DNA from: a bacterium
Lineage (GTDB): Bacteria > Latescibacterota > Latescibacteria > Latescibacterales > Latescibacteraceae
Direction: 5' to 3'
Length of the DNA stretch: 9,356 bases
Assembly (NCBI GenBank): GCA_021372535.1
Contig: JAJFUH010000162.1
Coordinates: forward strand, 1 to 9,356
The position numbers and the translations under genes are program-made. This document shows, one piece after another, positions 1 to 6,482 of the stretch (position 1 is the first letter of the stretch; each line of letters starts with the position of its first letter). The notes beneath the pieces are model-generated. The model had not been told where the DNA came from and searched no databases. It saw only the letters and a program-made list of their open reading frames with translations.

Positions 1-258
<258 letters not shown>

Positions 259-350
259 TTAATTTTAAAAAAGATCTCTTGCCAGAAGACAGATATATTG
301 ACTTTATAAGAGATACACGACTACATCATCGTTTTCAAAAAAGATATTAA

Positions 351-469
<119 letters not shown>

Positions 470-480
470 ATAAAAATGAA

Positions 481-508
481 GCGTCCTCGAAAGAGGACGC
501 TTTTTTTT
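481..508 (+). terminator. Intrinsic terminator of the rRNA operon
   Basis: A perfect 8-bp GC-rich stem (GCGTCCTC with GAGGACGC) closed by a GAAA tetraloop and followed by eight T residues. It starts about 12 nt after the 5S end. This is a textbook factor-independent terminator and separates the rRNA operon from the metal-transport genes downstream. Confidence 0.96.
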
Positions 509-756
509 AATGGTGCGCATTCATTTGGAGTTTGAGTTTCATGCTCATCAAAGGGAAAATATTCATACAATTTTCAACAAAAAAACCCATACATCCTGAA
601 AAATATATTAAATTGAGTTTTTACAGCCTTTAAATATGTGTGTTTGTCTTGTCGGGGCAGTTCATGAATTGCTCCTACTTGTAATCCGCGAATACCCGCG
701 TTCCATTTATAATTTTAATACGTTTGAGAATAATATTATCCCCAAAGGTCAGTTTG

Positions 757-1695
757 ATGGTTTCTCAAATTCTGGAAAAAGGTTCCGATGTGACTCTCTC
801 CGAGGATATGTACCGGTCGGGTATACGAGTCACCGTGGTCGGTATGGTTATAAATGTATTGCTCATTATTCTCAAGTTATTCGGTGGAATTTTCGGGTCT
901 TCGGCGGCCATGATCGCCGATGCGATACATTCGGCGTCGGATTTCCTGACCGATATCGGCGTTATTATCGGTCTCAAGTTTCTGTCGAAGCCGCCGGACA
1001 GTTCCCATGCATATGGTCACGGCCGTGTGGAAACCGTGATATCCTTAATCATGGGGCTTGTCATCATTATTACCGGATTTGGAATTTTCAGGAACGGCGG
1101 CCATGCAATAATTCATTTTTTCGGTGGAGTATCCCCCGTAATGCCGGGAGTGATTGCTCTCGTCATGGGAATTGTATCCATCCTGTCGAAAGAGGGCCTG
1201 TTCTGGTATACCCGTTTTGTGGCACGCCGTGTCGGCTCACGGTCTATTGAGGCGAATGCATGGCATCACCGTTCCGATGCCTTTTCGTCCGTAGGCACGG
1301 TGCTGGGAATCGGCGGGGCGATCGTTCTGGGAGAACACTGGACTGTTCTCGACCCTGTTGCTGCCGTTTTCGTGAGCTTTCTTATCATGAAAGTCGGTGT
1401 GGACATCTGCTGGAGCGCATTCAGGGAGCTTTCCGATGAGTCCCTCTCCACCGATGTCCGGGATACGCTCGAAACGGCTATCAAGCAGGTCGAGGGGATC
1501 AGGGGATTCCACCATGTCCGGACACGGTCGCTCGGCAGGTATGTTACCGTGGATGCCCATGTGCAGGTCGATCCGGAGCTGTCAGTTCGCGCGGGGCATA
1601 ATATTGCTCATAAAGTTGAGAATGCCATCCGCCGTGTGGTAAAAAACGCCGCGTTTGTTACCATCCATGTTGAGCCCAAGGATGATAGAATATAG
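757..1695 (+). CDS. Cation diffusion facilitator (CDF) family divalent metal efflux protein
   Basis: Predicted 312-aa inner-membrane metal/proton antiporter, normal length for the Fe/Zn/Ni-type CDF family (cation_efflux plus ZT_dimer domains). About six membrane segments lie between residues 22 and 215. Aligning by eye with E. coli YiiP gives transport site A as H58xxxD62 in TM2 and H170xxxD174 in TM5. Site B is D81, H84, H88 in 'PDSSHAYGHG'. The cytoplasmic dimer-domain site is H252, H268, H281, H304. All sites look intact, so the protein should be active. The ATG at 757 is preferred over an in-frame TTG at 724 because AAGG (745-748) sits 8 nt upstream, whereas the TTG has no ribosome-binding site. 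A TATAAT lies at 708-713 without a convincing -35. No NikR-like operator is seen in 509-756. The metal (Zn, Fe, Co, Ni or Mn) cannot be read from sequence; the adjacent nickel locus makes Ni/Co plausible. Confidence 0.93.
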   Translation: MVSQILEKGSDVTLSEDMYRSGIRVTVVGMVINVLLIILKLFGGIFGSSAAMIADAIHSASDFLTDIGVIIGLKFLSKPPDSSHAYGHGRVETVISLIMGLVIIITGFGIFRNGGHAIIHFFGGVSPVMPGVIALVMGIVSILSKEGLFWYTRFVARRVGSRSIEANAWHHRSDAFSSVGTVLGIGGAIVLGEHWTVLDPVAAVFVSFLIMKVGVDICWSAFRELSDESLSTDVRDTLETAIKQVEGIRGFHHVRTRSLGRYVTVDAHVQVDPELSVRAGHNIAHKVENAIRRVVKNAAFVTIHVEPKDDRI

Positions 1696-1853
1696 TATAT
1701 GGGCAGCTCTCCGGTTGTTTGTGGAAAATCTGTCCGGCAGAACGATTCCAACCGATTATCTTCAAAATGTGATAACCCGAATTTTAATCTGAAAATGCAT
1801 CTGCGGTTCCCGGCGCTGAAGCCACGGCATGGTGTCGGGAGTCCCTGTAACGC

Positions 1854-1885
1854 CGTCATTCCCGAATCATTAATCGGGGATCCAT
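1854..1885. repeat. Short REP-like palindromic element
   Basis: ATTCCCGA (1858-1865) pairs with TCGGGGAT (1874-1881) around an 8-nt loop, with one G-T wobble. The surrounding text 'CGTCATTCCCGA...TCGGGGATCCAT' resembles the 'GTCATTCCCG...CGGGAATCCA' intergenic palindromes that are dispersed in many environmental Gram-negative genomes. Only one copy is in this window, so repetition cannot be shown here. Confidence 0.5.
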
Positions 1886-1975
1886 ATGCAGCCTGCATTC
1901 TTTTCTTATCCTTCGTTGTGATTATCTATAGTCATTGCGGGTATTCATGAAAATATTTGTTGTACTCTTCTCTTA

Positions 1976-2073
1976 ACAGTAATTAAAGAAATCACTTGAA
2001 TTCGACTATCCACCGCCAAAGGCGTTGGCTTTTCGCCGAATTCATGGCTACGCCACCGTGATTTCTTTACTGT
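1976..2073. repeat. 98-bp multi-arm inverted repeat (MITE-like or structured RNA)
   Basis: The outer arms are a perfect 12-bp inverted pair: 1984-1995 with 2058-2069 (TAAAGAAATCAC / GTGATTTCTTTA). With a 4-nt bulge in the left arm they extend to ACAGTA (1976-1981) with TACTGT (2068-2073). Nested inside is an 8-bp pair, TGAATTCG (1997-2004) with CGAATTCA (2037-2044). That inner loop carries its own hairpin, either CGCC-AAA-GGCG or GCCAA-AGGCG-TTGGC. The remaining right-hand segment forms TGGC-TAC-GCCA (2045-2055). The whole folds as a long stem opening into a three-way junction. It lies ~40 nt upstream of the nikR -35. There is no T-run, so it is not a standard terminator. A MITE, a RAYT/REP-type element or a structured RNA are all possible. 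Confidence 0.7.
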
Positions 2074-2114
2074 GAAATTTTATAAATACACCATTTCAGA
2101 GTACGAGAATATTC

Positions 2115-2143
2115 TTGCAGACAAGCACGGATAGTGTTATATT
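2115..2143 (+). promoter_or_regulatory. nikR promoter (sigma-70 type, extended -10)
   Basis: TTGCAG (2115-2120) as -35, a 17-nt spacer, then TATATT (2138-2143) as -10 preceded by TG at 2135-2136, which makes an extended -10. The predicted start of transcription is near 2150. The -10 lies within the NikR-type operator at 2134-2161, the expected geometry for repression by blocking RNA polymerase. Confidence 0.65.
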
Positions 2144-2161
2144 TCACAAAAATAGTAACAC
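2134..2161 (+). promoter_or_regulatory. NikR operator
   Basis: GTGTTA, 16 nt, TAACAC: a perfect 6-bp dyad, or GTGTTAT-N14-GTAACAC read as 7-14-7 with one asymmetric base. The long-spaced dyad is the architecture NikR tetramers recognise (E. coli: GTATGA-N16-TCATAC). I recall GTGTTAC-N13/14-GTAACAC as the predicted NikR box in deltaproteobacteria. It lies just upstream of nikR, covers the -10 and probable start site, and ends 4 nt before the G-rich ribosome-binding stretch. This points to nickel-dependent autorepression that probably also controls the nikMNQO genes behind it. Confidence 0.85.
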
Positions 2162-2179
2162 CAGCGGGGGAACAGTATA

Positions 2180-2614
2180 ATGACCGAGCATGATCTTCAG
2201 AGGTTCGGTGTATCGATCGGCGCCAACCTCCTTGAAAAGTTCGATGATCTTATCCTGAAAAAAGGATACACCAACCGTTCGGAAGCGATTCGGGACCTGA
2301 TTCGAAACAAACTTGTCGAGGCGGAATGGGAAAGTTCAACGGACGCCCGTGCTTCCATAGGCACCATCACCATCGTATACGATCACAACACCCGTGAAAT
2401 CGGCGACCGTCTCACCGACATAGCCCATGAACACCATGACCTGATCATTTCGAGCATGCATGTTCATCTTACCCACAATTCATGCCTGGAGGTCATGCTC
2501 GTAAAGGGATGCGGCAAGGAAATACGGGCTTTTTCCGACCGGATTATCAGCGTTCGGGGTGTCAAACACGGCAAACTCGTCATTACCGGGCTTGTGGAAG
2601 ACAATTCACATTAA
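2180..2614 (+). CDS. nikR: Nickel-responsive transcriptional regulator NikR
   Basis: A 144-aa ribbon-helix-helix repressor of full family length. Residues ~8-48 form the DNA-binding domain, with the family-typical 'GYTNRSEAIRDLIR' helix. Residues ~58-138 form the ACT-like metal-binding and tetramerisation domain. Aligned with E. coli NikR (offset +7), the high-affinity square-planar Ni(II) ligands H76, H87, H89 and C95 correspond to H83, H94, H96 and C102 here ('HVHLTHNSC'); all are present. The protein should bind DNA when nickel-loaded. The ATG at 2180 follows a GGGGG stretch (2166-2170) at 9-nt spacing. The operator at 2134-2161 lies directly upstream, so autoregulation is likely. The gene precedes nikM by 122 nt with no convincing terminator, so regulator and importer may be co-transcribed. 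Confidence 0.96.
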   Translation: MTEHDLQRFGVSIGANLLEKFDDLILKKGYTNRSEAIRDLIRNKLVEAEWESSTDARASIGTITIVYDHNTREIGDRLTDIAHEHHDLIISSMHVHLTHNSCLEVMLVKGCGKEIRAFSDRIISVRGVKHGKLVITGLVEDNSH

Positions 2615-2736
2615 GACTTTTTTTCGCGTATTAATTGTCCGCTTTTTCTCTGCGAATACCGGATAAATATCGGGCAGTCTAAGTAATGCTGTCTCTTGCC
2701 GCATACAGTTGCCATCTTTTTCCGAAAGGTTTTTTC

Positions 2737-3375
2737 ATGCATATTCCGCCGGGATTTCTAAAGCCTGAAGTATGGATTTCCATGGGCGTAATCTCTGCGG
2801 CCTCTGTGGGGTATGCCATGAAAAAATCCGGGGAGGAGATAGACGAGCGCCGGGTACCGGTCATGGGTGTGCTCGCGGCGTTCATATTTGCTGCGCAGAT
2901 GGTGAATTTCCCGGTAGCAGGCGGGACATCGGGTCATCTCATCGGCGCGGCGCTTGCGGTTGCCGTTTTCGGCATGTGGCCGGCCATGGTGGTTATGACC
3001 GCCGTGGTGCTCATGCAGGCGCTTCTCTTTCAGGACGGCGGGCTCGATGCTCTCGGAGCGAATGTTTTCAACATGGGCATTCTCGGGTGTTTTCTTGCGG
3101 GACTGATAATCGGCGCCGGACGTCGGCTCGGCTCACGGGTACTGTATCTCTCGGTTGCCGTCGCAGCATGGATTTCCGTCGTCGGTGCGGCCGTTTTCTG
3201 CGCATTTGAGCTTGCCCTTTCGGGTACGAGCCCTCTTGGTATCGTCCTTACCGGAATGGCGGGAATACACGCCATTATCGGTGTATTCGAAGGGATTGTC
3301 ACCGTGGTTGCCCTCAGGTTCATCATATCGGTCAAGCCCGGCCTTATCCGCATCATGAATGGAGCGAAGCCATGA
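2737..3375 (+). CDS. nikM: Nickel ECF transporter substrate-binding membrane protein NikM (CbiM family)
   Basis: A 212-aa integral membrane S-component of an ECF-type Ni/Co importer. CbiM/NikM proteins chelate the metal with the N-terminal amine, the His2 backbone and side chain, and a later histidine (His67 in the structurally known NikM2). Here the mature start is 'MHIPPGFL' and His67 falls exactly in 'GGTSGHLIG', so the complete site is present. This fixes the start at ATG 2737, which has AAAGG (2725-2729) 7 nt upstream. An earlier in-frame ATG at 2686 would bury His2 behind 17 residues and has no ribosome-binding site. Several hydrophobic segments follow, and 'GANVFNMG' (~108-114) is also family-typical. 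It overlaps nikN by 4 nt (ATGA). Nickel rather than cobalt is inferred from the NikR operator and the PDGLE partner. Confidence 0.95.
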   Translation: MHIPPGFLKPEVWISMGVISAASVGYAMKKSGEEIDERRVPVMGVLAAFIFAAQMVNFPVAGGTSGHLIGAALAVAVFGMWPAMVVMTAVVLMQALLFQDGGLDALGANVFNMGILGCFLAGLIIGAGRRLGSRVLYLSVAVAAWISVVGAAVFCAFELALSGTSPLGIVLTGMAGIHAIIGVFEGIVTVVALRFIISVKPGLIRIMNGAKP

Positions 3376-3653
3376 AGCGTTTTGTCGTGGTGATTCTTGC
3401 CATCTCTCTGGGAATCGCGGGAGTTGTGTCCTGGTTTGCCTCGACAAGGCCCGACGGTCTCGAACGGGTAGCGGATGACCTTGGATTCATCACCCGGGTA
3501 AAAGACCCGGTATATTCATTTCTGAGAGATTACACTGTCCCGGGGATTAAGGGATTCTGGTCGAACGGTCTTGCGGGCATTATCGGGGTTCTGGCGACAT
3601 TCGGTTTTGTCGTGCTGGTCGGCAGGATTATCCTGAGAGGAAAAAGACATTGA
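3372..3653 (+). CDS. nikN: Nickel ECF transporter accessory membrane protein NikN (PDGLE domain)
   Basis: A 93-aa membrane protein with two hydrophobic helices (about residues 4-23 and 66-87). The extracytoplasmic loop between them contains the signature P27-D28-G29-L30-E31. The PDGLE domain marks the small NikN/CbiN-like partner that works with the M-component in metal loading; in many genomes it is fused to the C-terminus of CbiM. Its start overlaps the nikM stop as ATGA, implying translational coupling and 1:1 expression. It differs from the classical cobalt CbiN, which lacks the PDGLE signature, and this supports nickel as substrate. A 136-nt gap with a possible second promoter separates it from nikQ. 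Confidence 0.9.
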   Translation: MKRFVVVILAISLGIAGVVSWFASTRPDGLERVADDLGFITRVKDPVYSFLRDYTVPGIKGFWSNGLAGIIGVLATFGFVVLVGRIILRGKRH

Positions 3654-3697
3654 TGCCCCCAGAAGTTCTCATGACAACGGTCAGATGCAGGCGATAA

Positions 3698-3767
3698 TGT
3701 TATATTCTCACGTATGAATGGAACTGTCAAAAAACTGTGATAGAAAAATAACTCTTTTAACTATAAT
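3698..3767 (+). promoter_or_regulatory. Possible internal promoter elements before nikQ
   Basis: The 136-nt gap between nikN and nikQ holds TGTTATATT at 3698-3706, identical over nine bases to the extended -10 of the nikR promoter. The preceding ATAA resembles the ATAG there. It also holds a consensus TATAAT at 3762-3767. Neither has a good -35 at 17 nt. The dyad partner GTAACAC is absent at the NikR spacing (only 3 of 7 bases match), so NikR control here is doubtful. Confidence 0.3.
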
Positions 3768-3789
3768 TATCAGCCGCTGAGAATTCATA

Positions 3790-4572
3790 ATGCACCATAC
3801 CCATATCGATCATATCGCGGGTCTCTCGAGCCCTGTTCATTCCATGGATCCACGGGCGAAACTGATTACATCACTTTTATTCATATTCATGGTGGTTCTC
3901 ACGCCCGATGGGTATTTTGTGTCCTTCGGCATGTACGCCTGCCTCCTGAGCGTGGTGATTCTCGTGTCACGGGTGCCTGTCATGTATGTTCTCATCCGAT
4001 CCCTCACCATCATGCCGTTTGCTCTTGCCGTTTCGTTGTTTGTGCCTTTCATGACACCGGGGCCTGTTCTCTGGCACATCACCATCGGGCCGGTCGATGC
4101 GCAGGTAACTGTCACCGGACTTGTCCGGTTCGCCAGTCTCGGTCTGAGAGCCCTTTTATGCTTTTTTGCCACTATTCTGCTCGTATCCTCGACACGATTC
4201 GGAGACCTCATGCGGGCTGCGGGAGCGCTCGGCCTGCCCTCGAAGCTCGTCGCGGTGATGTCGTTCATGTACCGTTACCTGTTCATCGTCATCGATGAGA
4301 CAACGCACATGAAGCTTGCCCGTGACCTCAGGAGTTCCGGGCGCAACGGGTTGAGCATGCTCCATGCCGCCGGCGGTATTGTCGGTTCATTGTTCATCAG
4401 GAGCTTCGAGCATGCCGATCGGCTCTACCAGGCAATGCTGCTCAGGGGGTATACAGGTACACTGGCGACACCCGCAATCATGCGTATTACCGTTCGTGAT
4501 ATGGTGTATTCCGGGATTTTTCTCGGAGTGACCATACTGGGAATTATTGCCGGAAGAGGATTGTATGCCTGA
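3790..4572 (+). CDS. nikQ: Nickel ECF transporter transmembrane T-component NikQ (CbiQ family)
   Basis: A 260-aa energy-coupling membrane protein of usual CbiQ length. It couples the ATPase NikO to the substrate-binding NikM. The N-terminus 'IDHIAG...SPVHSMDPRAKL' (residues 6-24) is the conserved CbiQ opening. Hydrophobic helices occupy roughly 26-62, 70-88, 112-135 and 237-255. Two cytoplasmic coupling motifs that contact the ATPase are visible: A177-R178-D179 in 'KLARDLRSSG' and the Ala-Met-Leu-Leu-Arg-Gly stretch ending at G220. The His-rich start (H2, H3, H5, H8) may be incidental or may bind metal. The ATG at 3790 has only a weak ribosome-binding sequence (GAG). The 3' end overlaps nikO by 8 nt, implying coupled translation. 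Confidence 0.94.
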   Translation: MHHTHIDHIAGLSSPVHSMDPRAKLITSLLFIFMVVLTPDGYFVSFGMYACLLSVVILVSRVPVMYVLIRSLTIMPFALAVSLFVPFMTPGPVLWHITIGPVDAQVTVTGLVRFASLGLRALLCFFATILLVSSTRFGDLMRAAGALGLPSKLVAVMSFMYRYLFIVIDETTHMKLARDLRSSGRNGLSMLHAAGGIVGSLFIRSFEHADRLYQAMLLRGYTGTLATPAIMRITVRDMVYSGIFLGVTILGIIAGRGLYA

Positions 4573-5269
4573 GCCCGCAATCGCCATAAACGACTTTTCG
4601 CATATCTATGAGGACGGTACCGTTGCCCTCTCGCATGTAACGCTTTCAATCGAAGCGGGCGAATCTGTCGGCATCATCGGTCATAACGGCTCCGGTAAAT
4701 CGACCCTGTTCATGAATATTGTCGGCATCCTCGGCCCGGACGCCCGGATAACGGTTGACGGCATTCCCGTGACAAAACAGAATCTCAGGGAAATCCGCCG
4801 CAAGGTGGGATTTGTGTTCAACGACCCACGCGACCAGCTTTTCATGTCGAAAGTCATCGAGGATGTGGCGTTCGGCCCCCTGAATACGGGACTTCCGAGG
4901 CAAGACGCCCTTAAAGCGGCAGAACATGCGCTCGGCATGGTTGGGCTTTCCGGATTCGATGATAGGATTTCCTATCATCTTTCCGGCGGTGAGATGCAGC
5001 GGGCGGCAATCGCAACCGTCCTCGCAATGTCGCCCGAGATCATCGTAATGGACGAACCTTCCGCAGGCCTCGATCCCCGCGCAAAACGGGAGCTCACGGC
5101 GGTTCTGCGTAATCTCACGTGCACGAAACTGATAGCGTCCCATGACCTCGAGTTTATCTGCAACTGCACAGAACGGGTCGTGCTTCTCCACAATGGGAGT
5201 ATCGCTGTGGACGGTCCCTGCCGTGAGATCATCGGGAACACGGAACTGCTCATGAAACACGGATTGTAA
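4565..5269 (+). CDS. nikO: Nickel ECF transporter ATP-binding protein NikO (CbiO family)
   Basis: A 234-aa ABC ATPase that powers Ni(II) uptake with NikQ/NikM/NikN. Walker A is G39-HNGSGKST47, the signature is LSGGE (139-143), Walker B is IIVMDEPSAGLD (D163, E164) and the switch histidine is H193 in 'ASHD'. The CbiO-typical 'DPRDQLF...DVAFGP' block lies at 87-105. The position that normally holds the Q-loop glutamine ('VFQNP') is asparagine here (N86 in 'VFNDP'), a conservative but noteworthy substitution. The ATG at 4565 is preferred over a TTG at 4547 because GAGG (4556-4559) lies 5 nt upstream. The start overlaps the nikQ stop by 8 nt. No intrinsic terminator is obvious after the stop. Confidence 0.95.
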   Translation: MPEPAIAINDFSHIYEDGTVALSHVTLSIEAGESVGIIGHNGSGKSTLFMNIVGILGPDARITVDGIPVTKQNLREIRRKVGFVFNDPRDQLFMSKVIEDVAFGPLNTGLPRQDALKAAEHALGMVGLSGFDDRISYHLSGGEMQRAAIATVLAMSPEIIVMDEPSAGLDPRAKRELTAVLRNLTCTKLIASHDLEFICNCTERVVLLHNGSIAVDGPCREIIGNTELLMKHGL

Positions 5270-5279
5270 GCACTCCTGT

Positions 5280-5344
5280 CTGTTCAAATGATTTGATGGA
5301 ATGCGGATTTTAGCGGTTTTTGCGGATGTACACGGATTTGTTTG
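5280..5344 (+). repeat. Direct repeat, left copy (GCGGATTT-type)
   Basis: A 65-nt stretch that aligns without gaps to 6483-6547 (offset 1203 nt), matching at 46 of 65 positions by hand count. It begins CTGTTCA and contains GCGGAT/CGGATTT units at about 10-nt phasing. It fills the space between nikO and the ribosome-binding site of the next gene. Confidence 0.65.
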
Positions 5345-5363
5345 TCATAAAAGGAGGTCGGTT

Positions 5364-6476
5364 ATGACTGTCAGACGGGTCGTGAAAGGAGTTCCGATAA
5401 GCAGACGTCAGTTTGCAGTTCGCAGCCTTGCCACGGCCGGCGCGGTTACTGCTTCTGCCGTATCGGGGATAAGCATGTCTTCGTGTTCGTCCGGCGAACC
5501 CGGGAAATCATCGGGAAAAAAACCGGTCAAGGCATTCTGCATCGATTTCAACTGGGGGACTGAGGGCGCTTCGCCTCCCGGCATGTACGCGCATGCCGAC
5601 CCGGCTGAGCATGTGAAGTGGTATCAGGACCTCGGGGCGAATACCATCCAGACCTTCTGTGTCAGCTACAACGGCTATGCGTGGTATCCGAGCGAGGTCG
5701 CTCCGGTGAATCCAGGTCTGAAATGCCCCGATTTTCTCGGTGATATGGTGAATTTCGGCCACAAGGCGGGCATGAAGGTCATGGGGTATTTCACGCTCGG
5801 CGCGAATCCCTTCTGGGAACAGCGGAATCCGGGTCTCGTTCACGGCGCCGATGCCGGTTACATCAAGATTCCGTTTACCCTCGAATATCTCGACTATTTC
5901 TGCCGTTCGGTCGAGGACACGCTTAAAAAGACCGGGGTGGACGGCTTCATGATCGACTGGGTCCGTCCGACCGACCATAAGGCCTGGCTCGACTGCGAAA
6001 AGGAAATGTACCGTCAGCTCATCGGCGAGCGGTTTCCCGATTCGGGAACACCCCCGGAAGAAACGGTGCTCGAATTCGACCGTCGGGCAATAGACCGTGC
6101 ATGGCGGCATATCACATGGGTTGTCCGCGCGACACGCCCGGTGATTCTCTGGACGAATCACCCCATTCTCAAGACCGAGTATCCGCTCTGGAGCGGTCAC
6201 CGTCTTCTCAGGGAAGTGGACTGGATTCTGAACGAGGCGCCCGACCTCGAACATCTCGAATGGCTCAAAAAACAGGTCGGCCCCCATACCCTGATCGTTC
6301 AGAATCTCTGCGGCTGGAAAGACCATGACGCGTCGATGTGGAAAACGATCGATCCCGCGCAGTTCGGATTCTACGGCTTTGCCAAGGCCGATGCGGTGAC
6401 GACACTGCCGAGCGCCGAAATTCCGGAGAACATAAAAAACATCGAGATTCTCCGGGATGCATACCACAAGCTGTAA
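5364..6476 (+). CDS. Tat-exported, probable lipid-anchored TIM-barrel protein (glycoside-hydrolase-like)
   Basis: A 370-aa exported protein. The N-terminus has a twin-arginine signal, S13-R14-R15-Q16-F17, then a hydrophobic Ala-rich stretch (22-36). M38-S-S-C41 is an imperfect lipobox, so C41 may be lipidated. After a Ser/Gly/Lys linker (42-54) comes a single domain. 'GYFTLGANP' (141-149), 'GVDGFMIDWVRP' (191-202) and 'WILNEAPD' (287-294) fit successive strands of a (beta/alpha)8 barrel. It recalls the hypothetical glycosyl hydrolase (GHL6/fucosidase-like) families. D198 and E291 are candidate catalytic residues, by inference only. The ATG at 5364 is chosen because a perfect AAGGAGGT (5351-5358) sits 5 nt upstream and the Tat motif follows at once; an ATG at 5301 lies inside a repeat and would bury the signal. 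The substrate is unknown, and a non-catalytic role is possible. Direct repeats flank the gene on both sides. Confidence 0.8.
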   Translation: MTVRRVVKGVPISRRQFAVRSLATAGAVTASAVSGISMSSCSSGEPGKSSGKKPVKAFCIDFNWGTEGASPPGMYAHADPAEHVKWYQDLGANTIQTFCVSYNGYAWYPSEVAPVNPGLKCPDFLGDMVNFGHKAGMKVMGYFTLGANPFWEQRNPGLVHGADAGYIKIPFTLEYLDYFCRSVEDTLKKTGVDGFMIDWVRPTDHKAWLDCEKEMYRQLIGERFPDSGTPPEETVLEFDRRAIDRAWRHITWVVRATRPVILWTNHPILKTEYPLWSGHRLLREVDWILNEAPDLEHLEWLKKQVGPHTLIVQNLCGWKDHDASMWKTIDPAQFGFYGFAKADAVTTLPSAEIPENIKNIEILRDAYHKL

Positions 6477-6482
6477 CCCGAT

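Larger units (their letters stand above)
1696..2114. other. Gene-poor intergenic region between the CDF gene and nikR
   Basis: About 420 nt without a convincing gene. An open frame at 1699-1950 (83 codons) has no recognisable domain, no good ribosome-binding site and overlaps a palindromic repeat, so I do not call it. The stretch holds a REP-like hairpin (1854-1885) and a large multi-arm inverted repeat (1976-2073), annotated separately. No clear intrinsic terminator for the CDF gene was found. Confidence 0.6.

Noticed and set aside
298-327. Possible promoter for 5S (TTGACT, then TACATC at 18-19 nt)
   Set aside because: The -10 is poor and 5S is normally co-transcribed with 23S; probably chance in AT-rich spacer.
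259-350. tRNA in the 23S-5S spacer
   Set aside because: No cloverleaf, T-loop GTTCGA or acceptor pairing was found.
724-756. TTG start extending the CDF protein by 11 residues
   Set aside because: It has no ribosome-binding sequence upstream, while the ATG at 757 has AAGG at 8-nt spacing and gives the normal family N-terminus.
636-1250. 204-codon frame overlapping the CDF gene
   Set aside because: Its translation is rich in Arg, Cys and Tyr with no domain, and it is out of frame with the clear CDF protein.
1699-1950. 83-codon open frame after the CDF gene
   Set aside because: No ribosome-binding site, no homology I recognise, and it runs through a palindromic repeat.
2686-2736. Earlier ATG for NikM
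   Set aside because: It would hide the essential Met1-His2 metal-binding N-terminus; ATG 2737 has AAAGG 7 nt upstream.
2615-2736. Terminator or second NikR box between nikR and nikM
   Set aside because: Only weak imperfect pairings (CCGGATA/TATCGG with a bulge) and no GTGTTA/TAACAC dyad; not enough to call.
5301-5363. Earlier ATG for the Tat-exported protein
   Set aside because: It lies inside a direct repeat and displaces the Tat signal; the perfect AAGGAGGT before 5364 decides the start.
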